Below are positions 9,651 through 19,760 of a stretch of DNA of 64,000 bases, in pieces. The notes under the pieces were generated by a model. It was given only the letters and a program-made list of their open reading frames with translations. It had not been told where the DNA came from and did no database searches. Each line of letters starts with the position of its first letter. Within the stretch, counting starts at the first letter, position 1. Both the position numbers and the translations under genes were made by a program. Origin of the DNA: Gallionella sp. (lineage in GTDB: Bacteria > Pseudomonadota > Gammaproteobacteria > Burkholderiales > Gallionellaceae); NCBI GenBank assembly GCA_028714895.1, contig JAQTLM010000001.1:62001-126000 (forward strand), read 5' to 3'.

Positions 9651-10562
9651 ATGGTTAAGCAACGCACCTTGAAAAGCTCCGTCAGCGTGACGGGCGTCGG
9701 CTTGCACAGCGGCGAAAAAGTCACGCTCGGTCTGCGCCCTGCCCCGGTCAACACCGGTATCGTATTTCGTCGTGTGGATGTCAAACCGGCCGAGGAGATC
9801 CGTGCGCGTGCCGAGATGGTGCATGACACACGCCTGTCCACCTGTATGGAACAGAATGGCGTGCGTGTTGCTACCATTGAACACCTGATGTCGGCGCTGG
9901 CAGGCTTGGGTGTGGACAACGCCTACATTGATCTGGACAGCGCGGAAGTGCCGATCATGGACGGCAGCGCCGGCACCTTCGTCTTCCTGCTGCAATCGGC
10001 AGGCATCGCCGAACAATCCGCCGCCAAAAAATTTATCCGCGTGAAAAAAACCGTCGAGGTGAAGCAGGGCGACAAATGGGTGCGCTTTGAACCGCATCAC
10101 GGCTACAAGCTAACATTTACCATCAACTTCGCCCACCCGGTGTTTGCCGATGCCAAGCAGCATGTGGTGGTCGATCTGGGCGAAGAATCCTACGTGCGCG
10201 ACATCAGCCGCGCGCGCACCTTCGGTTTCATGCAGGATGTCGAAAACATGCGCGCACAGGGCCTGGCCTTGGGCGGCAGCCTGGACAACGCCATCGTGAT
10301 GGACGACTACCGCGTGTTGAATGCCGACGGACTGCGTTTCGAGGACGAGTTCGTCAAGCACAAGGTGCTTGACGCAATCGGCGATCTCTACCTGCTGGGG
10401 CATCCGCTGATCGGCGCATTCTCCGGCTTCAAATCCGGCCATGCCCTGAACAACGCCTTGCTGCGCGCATTGCTCGCCGATGAGCAAGCCTGGGAGTTCG
10501 TCACGTTCGATAGCGTGGAAGATGCGCCGGCGTTCCTGCGGCTGCAACTGCAAGCCGCCTGA
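9651..10562 (+). CDS. lpxC: UDP-3-O-acyl-N-acetylglucosamine deacetylase
   Basis: Zinc-dependent deacetylase, the committed step of lipid A synthesis. I start at 9651 because [21 protein letters not shown] matches the usual N-terminus; an ATG 24 nt upstream probably coincides with the transcription start. The product is 303 residues. Visible zinc and catalytic motifs are [11 protein letters not shown], the MDGSAGTFV block, [15 protein letters not shown] and GHALNNALL. lpxC closes the dcw cluster in most proteobacteria and is preceded here by its own promoter-like element. Confidence 0.96.
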   Translation: MVKQRTLKSSVSVTGVGLHSGEKVTLGLRPAPVNTGIVFRRVDVKPAEEIRARAEMVHDTRLSTCMEQNGVRVATIEHLMSALAGLGVDNAYIDLDSAEVPIMDGSAGTFVFLLQSAGIAEQSAAKKFIRVKKTVEVKQGDKWVRFEPHHGYKLTFTINFAHPVFADAKQHVVVDLGEESYVRDISRARTFGFMQDVENMRAQGLALGGSLDNAIVMDDYRVLNADGLRFEDEFVKHKVLDAIGDLYLLGHPLIGAFSGFKSGHALNNALLRALLADEQAWEFVTFDSVEDAPAFLRLQLQAA

Positions 10563-10586
10563 TTCCGACGTGAAAACGGCGGGCAT

Positions 10587-10787
10587 GTGCTGATCCTGCG
10601 CTTGTTCCTGGTACTGGTCACGCTGCTGCTGGTTCTGAGCGGCGGAATGTACATCTTTACGCGCAATCGCCGCTACCTGAAATTCGCCTGGCAAACGCTG
10701 CGCTTTGCCGCGTTGCTGCTGTTGGTCTTCGCCGTGCTGTTCGTGCTGGAACGCTACGTGCTGGCCGGCTGGCGGGTGTTGCTTTAA
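10587..10787 (+). CDS. Small two-helix membrane protein
   Basis: A 66-residue, strongly hydrophobic protein with two predicted membrane helices (residues about 3-22 and 39-60) joined by a basic loop (TRNRRYLKFAW). It probably starts with GTG, since the overlapping ATG frame stops at once. It sits 24 nt after lpxC and 16 nt before the next gene, so it is probably cotranscribed. I do not recognise a function. Confidence 0.65.
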   Translation: MLILRLFLVLVTLLLVLSGGMYIFTRNRRYLKFAWQTLRFAALLLLVFAVLFVLERYVLAGWRVLL

Positions 10788-10803
10788 CCGGATAAGGAAC
10801 ACT

Positions 10804-12408
10804 ATGCCGATTATCATTCGCAAAGGTTTTAGTTTTGCCAATCCGCTTGCGGCGGTGTTCTGCATGATGATTTTCCTTTGCACGGCACCAATCGCCGGTG
10901 CCGAACCGGGAGTCGCTCAGGCCGAAGGCGCTCCTGCGGAAAAGGCTCAAGGGCCGGAGGCAAGCGGCGCAGTCGGGCGTAACGAAACCCGCGCTCGTAT
11001 CCCGAAAAAGAAAATTGCGATCGCCCAGTTCGATGTGGCCAACACGCAGCATGTTGACGACATCAACAATATTTATGACGGGCTTCCCTCGGCACTTTCC
11101 GGCCGGCTGGAAGCAAGCGGAGAGTTTCTGTCTACTTACACCGGCCGTTCAATTCCGGTGGAACCGGGGGTACCGCAACGCGAAGCGATTGTTGAAATTG
11201 CCGGAGAGACCGGGGCGCAATTCCTTATTTCCGGTATGGTCGTGAATGCCGGAATAAGCCAGGCAAAGCGCTCCCTGAATACGCCGTTCGGCTGGTCACC
11301 GAATATCCCGTTGAGCGGATACACGAAAAGGCATATTGAAGTCGAGCTTTCCGTCTACGATGGATTCACGGGCAACCGCCTGCTGTTGCGCCGCCTGGAC
11401 GAACAAGCCAGCGGCGATGTGATGGTGGGAAACTACAAGCCGTTTGGCAGCAGCCTTTTCTTTGAAACGGAGTTTGGCAAGGCAACAAACCGGTTGCTTG
11501 ATTCTGCCGTCAAAGACATCCGGGCGGCACTGGAAAATGTGCCGTTTTCCGCACATATCGTCCGGGTCGGAGAAAAAAGGGTTTTTCTCGATGCGGGGAG
11601 CGACTCGCTGTTAAAGCCCGGTGATATATTTGTCGTTTATGTCAGGGATCCAGGCACCCCAATTGCCGGATTGGAGGGTCCGGTGCCCGGCGTTACGGCC
11701 CGTGCAGTGGATACGGTTACCTTGACCCGGGTTCAGCCGCAATACTCTATTGGCGAATTGTCGGAAGATGCGGCGAAACTTGGGATTCGGGTGGGCAATA
11801 TCGTGAGGATCGATCCGGGCGAACAACGCAATCTGGTGGCGAAGCAAATGGAAGCCCGACTAGCCAAAGAAGATGCGGAGCGGGTGAAAGCGCAACAAGC
11901 CGCACAGGCGGAAGCAGCACGAGTGAAAGCGGAACAGGCCGTCCAAGCCGAAGCGGAACGGATCAAGGCAGAGAAAAAAGCCCAAGCGCAAGCTGCCGCC
12001 GAAGCCAAGGCGGCCAAATTGAAAGCCATGCAGGAAGCCAGAACTGCACGGATCAGTGCGGCGCAAGAAGCACGCGCCAGGGAGCAAGCACAGGCAAAAG
12101 CGCGCGGCGCCGCCGAGGACAGAGCGGCCAGGCTGAAAGCTAAACAGGAAGCCAAAGCCGAAGCGGCCCGCATCAAGGCCGAGAAGAAGGCGCAGGCCGA
12201 AGCAGCGCCTAAATCCGACAAGACAAAAGCAACACAAAAAAGCCAAGCCGGAATGGAAGTGCGAGCTGTCGCGATAGAGGATCTGGAGCGGGCGGCAGCA
12301 GAAGCTGAAGCCGGGGCGGCGAAGGCCGAGGCGGAAGCTGCGGCAAGTGTGCCGCCGGAAAATAAGAAACCGGGAGTGCCTTTGAAGCTGAAGCAGATCA
12401 AGCCTTAG
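10804..12408 (+). CDS. FlgT-like periplasmic protein with a long Ala/Lys/Glu coiled coil
   Basis: A 534-residue exported protein. AAGGA precedes the ATG, and a signal peptide ends near AGAEP (residue about 36). Residues about 60-340 resemble the middle and C-terminal domains of FlgT, the flagellar H-ring protein (IAIAQFDVANTQ, LPSALSGRLE, GETGAQFLISGMVV, then the SH3-like VFLDAGSDSLLKPGDIFVVY block). From about 355 to 470 it becomes an Ala/Lys/Glu/Arg-rich coiled coil made of imperfect AEAxRxKAEKKAQ units, which I do not associate with FlgT. No flagellar gene is nearby, so a flagellar role is unproven. Confidence 0.75.
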   Translation: MPIIIRKGFSFANPLAAVFCMMIFLCTAPIAGAEPGVAQAEGAPAEKAQGPEASGAVGRNETRARIPKKKIAIAQFDVANTQHVDDINNIYDGLPSALSGRLEASGEFLSTYTGRSIPVEPGVPQREAIVEIAGETGAQFLISGMVVNAGISQAKRSLNTPFGWSPNIPLSGYTKRHIEVELSVYDGFTGNRLLLRRLDEQASGDVMVGNYKPFGSSLFFETEFGKATNRLLDSAVKDIRAALENVPFSAHIVRVGEKRVFLDAGSDSLLKPGDIFVVYVRDPGTPIAGLEGPVPGVTARAVDTVTLTRVQPQYSIGELSEDAAKLGIRVGNIVRIDPGEQRNLVAKQMEARLAKEDAERVKAQQAAQAEAARVKAEQAVQAEAERIKAEKKAQAQAAAEAKAAKLKAMQEARTARISAAQEARAREQAQAKARGAAEDRAARLKAKQEAKAEAARIKAEKKAQAEAAPKSDKTKATQKSQAGMEVRAVAIEDLERAAAEAEAGAAKAEAEAAASVPPENKKPGVPLKLKQIKP

Positions 12409-12828
12409 GGGAATGTATTGGCAAAGAAAAAGTATCTACGGGTTCTAATTAAACACGGTGGCAGAGGGTGTATGGAAAATGATCTTCGGCGTGGTAATGA
12501 GGATTGCGCCCAAGGCACGAATTGAGCCAAGTGATCCAAATCTATTTGTTGAAGTGCTTGATCAATCGTTAGATCAACGCACACACCGAGCTCAATTGAA
12601 TTTCGTTATCAGAGAAACCAAATCGCGTAAGCTTGTCCGAGATATTGTTTCGTTCAGGCTAATTGAGCTAGATGCTGAACTTTAGATACATGCCTTTATT
12701 GGCGTAGGCGGGTAAGAAAAGGATTAAAGAGGTCAGGCTCGAATTAGTTTTCACGACAAAGTTGCAACTGACGACGAACTGAACAACCGATAACAATTCC
12801 AGATTGTCATCTTTCCCCCAACAAAAAC
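12409..12828. other. Lower-GC gap with a doubtful 75-codon frame
   Basis: About 420 bp, clearly more AT-rich than its surroundings, between the FlgT-like gene and the metK terminator. A plus-strand frame at 12458-12685 encodes 75 residues (including PNLFVEVLDQSLDQRTHRAQ) without a recognisable domain, a good ribosome site or a clear start. GAGGTCAGGCTCGAATTAG at 12730-12748 resembles sequence often found beside REP-associated transposase genes, but no transposase is present. It may be a decayed gene or the remains of an insertion. Confidence 0.35.
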
Positions 12829-12851
12829 AAACGGCGCCTGATGCGCCGTTT
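12829..12851 (-). terminator. Intrinsic terminator of metK
   Basis: AAACGGCGC and GCGCCGTTT pair around CTGAT. On the minus strand the stem is followed by TGTTTTTG. It lies 25 nt after the metK stop. Confidence 0.8.
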
Positions 12852-12876
12852 GTTTTACAGCCGATGTTGCGCAGAA

Positions 12877-14040
<1,164 letters not shown>

Positions 14041-14102
14041 GGTTCTCCGTTCAATCACTATGAAAATTAATTAGGGCGCGCATTATAGCAAACCGGATTC
14101 AC

Positions 14103-14999
14103 ATGTTCGCCTTCCTCTTCAAAACCTTGTTTCGCCTGCTTGCGCTGCTGCCGCTGGGCATGTTGCATGGCCTCGGCGCATTGCTCGGGCGGCTGACTTA
14201 TGCGGCCTCCGCGCAGTATGCCACGCGCACCCGGGGAAATTTGCGCCAGGCCGGATTAACAGCCGGTGAGGTTGAATACCGCAACGTGCTGTCCGCAACT
14301 ATTGCCGAAGCGGGGAAAGGCATCACGGAGTTGGCGTGGATTTGGGGGCGGCCTTATGACGAGGTAATCGGCAAGGTGCGCGAATGTATCGGGCTGGAAC
14401 ATATCATCGCAGCGCAGGCACGCGGCAAGGGCATCATTTTTCTGACGCCGCATCTGGGCTGCTTCGAAATCTCCGCCTTGTATGCCGCGCAGCGCATGCC
14501 GATTACCGTGCTGTATCGCCCGCCCAAGCTCGGCTGGCTGGAAGGCGTGATGCGCGGCGGCCGCGAACGCGGCCAGGCCAGGCTGGCGAAGGCCGATATC
14601 GGCGGCGTGCGCCTGTTATACAAGGCGCTCAAACGCGGTGAAGCAGTCGGGCTGCTGCCCGATCAGGTGCCCAGCATGGGCGAAGGCGAATGGGTAGATT
14701 TCTTCGGCCGCCCCGCCTACACCATGACGCTGGCTGGCCGCCTCGCGGAAAGCAGCAATGCGACGGTATTGATCGCCTATTCGGAGCGCATGCCGCAAGG
14801 AGAAGGTTATGTGATCCACGTCGAGCCGCTGCTGCTGGATTTCGCAGCACCCGTGCCGCAGCAGGTCAATGCGGCGCTGGAACGCGTGATCCGTGCCTGT
14901 CCGGCGCAATACCTGTGGAGCTACAACCGCTATAAAATCCCGCGTGGTGTGAATGCGCCGGAGGCGAGGATTGAGGAACGAGGATTGGGGATTGAGTGA
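14103..14999 (+). CDS. Lipid A biosynthesis acyltransferase (LpxL/HtrB family), first copy
   Basis: Inner-membrane acyltransferase that adds a secondary acyl chain to Kdo-lipid A. The 298-residue protein has a hydrophobic N-terminal anchor and the catalytic HX4E motif in TPHLGCFE, followed by VLYRPPK, GLLPDQ and the YLWSYNRYK C-terminus typical of LpxL/LpxM. The last ~12 residues (ARIEERGLGIE) are encoded by the start of an inverted repeat rich in GAGGATTG units. It is paired with a second family member downstream, which would give two late acylations. Confidence 0.92.
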   Translation: MFAFLFKTLFRLLALLPLGMLHGLGALLGRLTYAASAQYATRTRGNLRQAGLTAGEVEYRNVLSATIAEAGKGITELAWIWGRPYDEVIGKVRECIGLEHIIAAQARGKGIIFLTPHLGCFEISALYAAQRMPITVLYRPPKLGWLEGVMRGGRERGQARLAKADIGGVRLLYKALKRGEAVGLLPDQVPSMGEGEWVDFFGRPAYTMTLAGRLAESSNATVLIAYSERMPQGEGYVIHVEPLLLDFAAPVPQQVNAALERVIRACPAQYLWSYNRYKIPRGVNAPEARIEERGLGIE

Positions 15000-15057
15000 T
15001 AAAAAGGTACGGCGGGGTTTGCTCGATCCTCGCTCCCCGATCCTCGATCCTGACTTA
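14969..15057. repeat. Heptad-like inverted element between the acyltransferase genes
   Basis: Units such as GAGGATTGAGGAACGAGGAT on the left face CGATCCTCGCTCCCCGATCC and CGATCCT on the right. The architecture resembles the elements at 9523 and 35924, but the sequence differs. It encodes the C-terminus of the first acyltransferase. Confidence 0.65.
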
Positions 15058-15071
15058 AGGATATTTACGAA

Positions 15072-15941
15072 GTGACAAGACTGGGTATTTTCTTGATGTG
15101 GCTGCTGCATTTTCTGCCGTTGCCGCTGTTGGCCAAAGTGGGCAATGCGCTGGGCATGTTGCTGTACTGGTTTGCGGGCGAGCGGCGTCTTGTCGCGGCG
15201 ACCAACTTGCGGCTGTGCTTCCCCGAGATGTCCGAGGCCGAGCGCAAAGTGCTGGTAAGGAAAAATTTTCAGGCCTTCGCGCGCAGCCTTCTGGAGCGCG
15301 GCATCCTGTGGTGGGGCTCGGCGTCCCACATCCAGGGTTACATCCGCGTGGAGGGGCTGGAGCACTATACGGCGGCACAGGCGCAGGGGCCGGTGATCCT
15401 GCTCGCGCCGCATTTTGTCGCGCTGGATGTCGGCGGGTCGTGGATGATCCAGCATGTCGATCTGGTCAGCGTGTATTCCAGCCAGAAGAATCCGCTGTTC
15501 CATGAGCTGTTGTTGCGCGGGCGCTCGCGTTTCGGCGAGCAGAAACTGTATGCGCGCCAGCAGGGCCTGCGCCCGGTCATCAAGGCGATGCGCGCGCGGC
15601 ACCCGTTCTATTACCTGCCGGATCAGGATCTCGCGACCAAGGACGGCGTGTTCGTGCCGTTCTTCGGCGTGCCCGCCGCGACGCTGACCACCGTGCCGCG
15701 CCTCGCCGGGATGACCGGCGCGCGGGTGGTGCCCTGCATCAGCAAGCTGCTGCCCGGTGGCAAGGGTTATGAGGTACGCTTCTATCCGGCCTGGGAAAAT
15801 TACCCGACCGGCGATGTGGTCGCCGACACGCGCCGCATGAATGAATTCATCGAGCAGCGCGTGCGCGAAATGCCGGAGCAATATTTCTGGCTGCACAAAC
15901 GCTTCAAGACGCGGCCCGAGGGCGAAGAAAAGTTTTATTGA
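15072..15941 (+). CDS. Lipid A biosynthesis acyltransferase (LpxL/LpxM family), second copy
   Basis: A second late acyltransferase of 289 residues, starting with GTG 10 nt after AAGGA. It has an N-terminal membrane anchor (residues about 5-30), the catalytic motif as HX4D (HFVALD) instead of HX4E, a [10 protein letters not shown] substrate region, [20 protein letters not shown] and the C-terminal [16 protein letters not shown]. The last is closer to the Lpx late-acyltransferases of betaproteobacteria. Which acyl position each copy serves cannot be read from sequence. Confidence 0.92.
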   Translation: MTRLGIFLMWLLHFLPLPLLAKVGNALGMLLYWFAGERRLVAATNLRLCFPEMSEAERKVLVRKNFQAFARSLLERGILWWGSASHIQGYIRVEGLEHYTAAQAQGPVILLAPHFVALDVGGSWMIQHVDLVSVYSSQKNPLFHELLLRGRSRFGEQKLYARQQGLRPVIKAMRARHPFYYLPDQDLATKDGVFVPFFGVPAATLTTVPRLAGMTGARVVPCISKLLPGGKGYEVRFYPAWENYPTGDVVADTRRMNEFIEQRVREMPEQYFWLHKRFKTRPEGEEKFY

Positions 15942-15948
15942 AAAATTC

Positions 15949-15993
15949 AAACCCCTCGCCCGCAGGCGGGAGAGGGGCAGGGGAGAGGGGAGA
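15949..15993. repeat. Palindromic element that supplies the ubiD ribosome site
   Basis: CCCCTCGCCCGCAGGCGGGA followed by GAGGGGCAGGGGAGAGGGGA. It belongs to the same family as the murC, murB and hemD elements. Its purine-rich right end stops 3-4 nt before the ubiD ATG and is the only SD-like sequence available. Confidence 0.75.
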
Positions 15994-15996
15994 TCA

Positions 15997-17487
15997 ATGA
16001 AATATAAAGACCTGCGCGATTTCATCGCGCAACTGGAAAAAATCGGCGAACTCAAGCGCGTGCCCGCGCCGGTTTCGCCGCATCTGGAGATGACCGAAAT
16101 CTGCGACCGGGTGCTGCGAGCGCAAGGCCCGGCGGTGCTGTTCGAGAACCCGGTTGGATACAACATGCCGGTGCTGGCCAACTTGTTCGGCACCCCGCAC
16201 CGCGTGGCATTGGGCATGGGCGAGGAGAGTACGCAGGCGCTGCGCGAAGTCGGCAAATTGCTTGCCTTCCTGAAAGAGCCGGAGCCGCCGAAGGGACTGA
16301 AGGACGCGTGGGAAAAATGGCCGGTGCTGAAGCAGGTGCTCACCATGTCGCCCAAGGTGGTTTCCTCCGCGCCCTGCCAGGAAGTCGTGTGGGAAGGCGC
16401 CGATGTGGATCTGGGCAAATTGCCGATCCAGCATTGCTGGCCGGGTGACATAGCACCGCTGATCACCTGGGGCCTGGTGGTCACACGCGGCCCGAACAAG
16501 CCGCGCCAGAATCTCGGCATTTACCGCCAGCAGGTGATCGGCCCGAACAAGACCATCATGCGCTGGCTGGCGCATCGCGGCGGCGCGCTGGATTTTCGCG
16601 ATCATTGCGAGAAAAATCCGGGGCAGCCGTTCCCTGTCGCGGTGGTGATCGGCGCCGACCCGGCGACCATCCTCGGTGCAGTCACGCCGATTCCAGATTC
16701 ATTGTCCGAATACCAGTTCGCCGGTCTGCTGCGCGGCAGCAAGACCGAGCTGGTCAAGTGTCTGGGCAGCGATTTGCAAGTGCCTGCTTCCGCCGAGATC
16801 GTGCTGGAAGGCGTGATCCATCCAGATGAGAACGCGCTGGAAGGTGGCGTTTATGAAACGGCCCTTGAAGGGCCGTATGGCGACCATACCGGCTACTACA
16901 ACGAGCAGGACAAGTTCCCGGTGTTCACCATTCAGCGCATCACGATGCGCCGCAATCCGATCTATCACTCCACCTACACCGGCAAGCCGCCCGACGAACC
17001 GGCAATGCTGGGCGTGGCGCTGAACGAAGTGTTCGTGCCGCTGCTGCAGAAGCAGTTTCCCGAGATCGCCGATTTTTACCTGCCGCCGGAAGGATGCAGC
17101 TACCGCATGGCGATCGTGTCGATCAAGAAGCAATATCCGGGGCACGCCAAGCGCGTGATGTTCGGCATCTGGAGTTTCCTGCGCCAGTTCATGTACACCA
17201 AATTCATCATCGTGGTGGACGACGACATCGACATCCGCAACTGGCAGGAAGTGATCTGGGCAATCACCACGCGCGTCGATCCGGCGCGCGACACTCTGCT
17301 GGTAGAGAACACGCCCATCGATTATCTGGATTTCGCCAGTCCGGTATCCGGCTTGGGCGGCAAGATGGGGCTGGATGCCACCAACAAGTGGCCGGGCGAA
17401 ACCCAGCGCGAGTGGGGCACGCCCATCGTGATGAGTGCGGAGGTGAAGGCGAAGGTGGATGCGATGTGGGGCGAGCTGGGGTTGTAG
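15997..17487 (+). CDS. ubiD: 4-hydroxy-3-polyprenylbenzoate decarboxylase
   Basis: Prenyl-FMN-dependent decarboxylase of ubiquinone synthesis. The ATG at 15997 follows a GGGAGAGGGG run and gives [22 protein letters not shown], the standard N-terminus. The 496-residue protein has the UbiD motif [11 protein letters not shown] and the [24 protein letters not shown]-terminus (split by normal spacing). Longer upstream readings overlap the acyltransferase gene and are rejected. A diverged copy of its last ~87 nt lies about 1 kb downstream, beyond an opposing outer-membrane gene. Confidence 0.96.
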   Translation: MKYKDLRDFIAQLEKIGELKRVPAPVSPHLEMTEICDRVLRAQGPAVLFENPVGYNMPVLANLFGTPHRVALGMGEESTQALREVGKLLAFLKEPEPPKGLKDAWEKWPVLKQVLTMSPKVVSSAPCQEVVWEGADVDLGKLPIQHCWPGDIAPLITWGLVVTRGPNKPRQNLGIYRQQVIGPNKTIMRWLAHRGGALDFRDHCEKNPGQPFPVAVVIGADPATILGAVTPIPDSLSEYQFAGLLRGSKTELVKCLGSDLQVPASAEIVLEGVIHPDENALEGGVYETALEGPYGDHTGYYNEQDKFPVFTIQRITMRRNPIYHSTYTGKPPDEPAMLGVALNEVFVPLLQKQFPEIADFYLPPEGCSYRMAIVSIKKQYPGHAKRVMFGIWSFLRQFMYTKFIIVVDDDIDIRNWQEVIWAITTRVDPARDTLLVENTPIDYLDFASPVSGLGGKMGLDATNKWPGETQREWGTPIVMSAEVKAKVDAMWGELGL

Positions 17488-17503
17488 GTTTATAGCGGGA
17501 AAT

Positions 17504-17532
17504 AAAAAAGCCGGAACAAGTCCGGCTTTTTT
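17504..17532. terminator. Bidirectional terminator between ubiD and the barrel gene
   Basis: AAAAAGCCGGA and TCCGGCTTTTTT pair around a short loop (ACAAG), with A- and T-runs on both sides. It can serve both convergent genes. Confidence 0.88.
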
Positions 17533-17549
17533 GTGGTGCTTAAGTTGGC

Positions 17550-18128
17550 TTAGAACTTGAACACAGCGCCCAGTGACCAGACGTTGGTATTAAAGTTGTT
17601 TTTAACACCGAGAGTCACACCATTCGCATCGGCCATGCCGTAGTGATCCCAGCCGAAGCGGATGCCAATAGCTGGCTTGACGTTGTACACACCGCCCAAG
17701 CCGTAAGTGGCCGCGTTGCGTGTTGCGCCGGTGATAGTCCAGCCTGCGGGGGCGGAAAGCTTAGTTTTGGTGCTGGCATAGCCCAGCTTGCCGTACAGCG
17801 AGAAGGCGTCGGACAGCGGCAGAGTACCCACGGCATTGATGCCCCACGCGTCAGACTTACCACTAACAGCAGTGGGTTGGGCAATACTACCACCCGTACC
17901 CCTGCCCAAGTCGGTGTAAAACACTTCAGCACCCCAGTTTTTGGTGAACTGGTAACCGCCCAGAACGCCCAATACGGTGTCAGTGTTCTTGGTCTGGACT
18001 CCACCAGTGCCATCGTTGCCAGCATGGGAACGGCCCAGCGTTACGCCAGCGTAAGGGCCGGCCTCAGCAGCGAAAACAGGGGCAGCAACAGCGGTGGAAA
18101 GCAACAGAGCAGCAGCGATTTTCTTCAT
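17550..18128 (-). CDS. OmpA-like outer-membrane beta-barrel protein
   Basis: A 192-residue exported protein. GAGGAATAAAACC precedes the ATG at 18128, and a signal peptide (MKKIAAALLLSTAVAAPVFA) is cleaved before AEAGPYAG. The mature part alternates hydrophobic strands typical of an eight-stranded barrel (GVLGGYQFTKNWGAEVFYTD, GKLGYASTKTK, IRFGWDHYGM) and ends in phenylalanine (GAVFKF), the usual BAM signal. It lacks the periplasmic peptidoglycan-binding domain of OmpA. It resembles the gene at 29168 in size and layout. Confidence 0.85.
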   Translation of the reverse strand: MKKIAAALLLSTAVAAPVFAAEAGPYAGVTLGRSHAGNDGTGGVQTKNTDTVLGVLGGYQFTKNWGAEVFYTDLGRGTGGSIAQPTAVSGKSDAWGINAVGTLPLSDAFSLYGKLGYASTKTKLSAPAGWTITGATRNAATYGLGGVYNVKPAIGIRFGWDHYGMADANGVTLGVKNNFNTNVWSLGAVFKF

Positions 18129-18431
18129 GGTTTTATTCCTCAAATTAAGTTTATTGAAAACAGGATTCTAGTTTTTTTCATTGGTGAGTTTTTATTTTCC
18201 CCCTGTTGTTTACTATACAAGCAATGACGATCAAACAAACAAGTTGCTGCAAAAAAACCACATCCATAATCCGCCACTTGGTCACCGCCTTTGGGTGGTC
18301 TAGCGGAGTGGCTATAACCAATGACTTGACCGTCATTGTTGGACAGCCTAGTCAGATGGCTAGTTGTTTCGCCAGCTGCTTCATCAGTACCATTTTCGCA
18401 GCTACTCAATCAGCGCGTCCTGCGCCGGCTG
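18129..18431. other. Gap upstream of the barrel gene
   Basis: A lower-GC stretch of about 300 bp between the barrel gene and the ubiD remnant. On the minus strand TATAGT at 18217-18212 is a plausible -10 for the barrel gene. A 13-codon frame (MKKTRILFSINLI) ends 11 nt before its ATG. AATGAC and GTCATT form a short hairpin near 18319-18336. I see no convincing gene here. Confidence 0.4.
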
Positions 18432-18518
18432 TCCCAGCGCGAGTGGGGCACGCCGATCGTGATGGATGAGGCAGTCAAGGCGAAAGTGGATGCGATGTGG
18501 GGCGGGCTAGGGCTCTGA
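18432..18518 (+). pseudogene. Diverged duplicate of the ubiD 3' end
   Basis: This 87-nt segment encodes [20 protein letters not shown] followed by AMWGGLGL and a stop. It is about 84% identical by eye to 17401-17487, the end of ubiD. The remainder of ubiD is absent. The stop directly abuts the cca stop on the other strand. This looks like the original end of ubiD, separated when the barrel gene region arrived, or a leftover of a second ubiD. Confidence 0.85.
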
Positions 18519-19760
18519 CTACCAGCTTCCCTTGCTGTCTTTTTGTACCATTTTTTCGATCGCCGCCACGCGGGCCAGGCGCACGCGTTCCGGGATGGCG
18601 GCCTGGTCTGCGCAATGGCTGGCGATTTCGCCCGCATCCAACGCGCGTGCAGTTGCCAGCAGTTGCAGCAAATAATCCGCCTGCGGATAGTCATCCTGCT
18701 CGTGACCGGTGCGGCCGTGCGCATCCGTAGCGCAGGCTTGCAGCAATTGCGCGAAACGTTCCGGCCTGCGCCACGCATCCGCCGACTGGAATAATTTGAC
18801 GATAGTCTCGGCGCGCAATTTGAAGGCGTGATGGATATCGCTGTGAAAGCGCGCCGCCAGCAAGGCCAGGTCGCGGCATTCGCCCGGCACGCGCAGCCGT
18901 TGCGAGAGTCTCTTCACCAGTTCCACGCTGCGCAACTCATGCCCGATATGGCGCGGCAGGATGTCCTTCGGCGTGGTCGCCTTGCCCAAGTCATGCGCCA
19001 GCGCGGCGAAGCGCACCTCCAGCGGGTAATCGCGCTGCGCCGCATCGTCCACCACCAGCAGGGTGTGGATGCCGCAATCGATTTCGGGATGGTATTTTTC
19101 CGGCTGCGGCACGCCGAATAGCGCGTCCACTTCGGGCAGGATTTTCGCCAGCGCGCCGCAACTGCGCAGCGTCTCTAAAAAACGCGACGGCGTTTTCTCC
19201 ATCAGACCGCGCGCCAGCTCCTGCCACACACGCTCCGCCACCAGCGCGTCCACTTCGCCGCTGTTCACCATATCGCGCATCAGCGCCAGGGTCTCCGGCG
19301 CGATGGCGAAACCGAAGCGCGCCGCGAAGCGCGCCGCGCGCAAAATGCGCACCGGGTCTTCGCCAAACGCCGCGCTGACATGGCGCAGAATGCCGGCGCG
19401 TAAATCTGAAACGCCGTTATACGGGTCGATCAGGTTGCCGTCGGCATCCTGTGCGATGGCATTGACGGTAAAGTCGCGGCGCAGCAGATCCTGCTCCAGC
19501 GTGACATCCGGCGCGGCGTAGACGGCGAAACCCTTGTAGCCGCGCGCGGTCTTGCGCTCGGTGCGCGCCAGCGCGTATTCCTCATGGGTCTGCGGGTGCA
19601 GGAACACAGGGAAATCCTTGCCCACCGGCTGGAAGCCTTGCGCCGCCATTGCTTCCGGCGTGCTGCCCACCACCACCCAGTCATGATCCTGCACCGGCAG
19701 GCCGAGCAACTGGTCGCGCACCGCGCCGCCTACGCAATAGATTTTGGCATCACTTTTCAT
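18519..19760 (-). CDS. cca: CCA-adding tRNA nucleotidyltransferase / multifunctional CCA protein
   Basis: Adds or repairs the 3' CCA of tRNAs. I start at 19760 (MKSDAKIYCVGGAVRDQLLG); an upstream extension lies inside slt. The 413-residue protein has the nucleotidyltransferase GGAVRD motif with the DHDWVVVG acidic pair, TARRDFTVNAI-like LLRRDFTVNAIA, DPVRILRAARFAARF, and a C-terminal HD domain (LAHDLGKATTP), the gammaproteobacteria-like multifunctional type. The start overlaps the end of slt by 11 nt. Confidence 0.95.
   Translation of the reverse strand: MKSDAKIYCVGGAVRDQLLGLPVQDHDWVVVGSTPEAMAAQGFQPVGKDFPVFLHPQTHEEYALARTERKTARGYKGFAVYAAPDVTLEQDLLRRDFTVNAIAQDADGNLIDPYNGVSDLRAGILRHVSAAFGEDPVRILRAARFAARFGFAIAPETLALMRDMVNSGEVDALVAERVWQELARGLMEKTPSRFLETLRSCGALAKILPEVDALFGVPQPEKYHPEIDCGIHTLLVVDDAAQRDYPLEVRFAALAHDLGKATTPKDILPRHIGHELRSVELVKRLSQRLRVPGECRDLALLAARFHSDIHHAFKLRAETIVKLFQSADAWRRPERFAQLLQACATDAHGRTGHEQDDYPQADYLLQLLATARALDAGEIASHCADQAAIPERVRLARVAAIEKMVQKDSKGSW

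Noticed and set aside
14041..14102. Possible SAM riboswitch before metK
   Set aside because: The gap is 62 bp and lacks any SAM-I or SAM-II core; only promoter space is present.
18140..18409. 89-codon minus-strand frame
   Set aside because: It overlaps the promoter region of the barrel gene, has no ribosome site and no domain.
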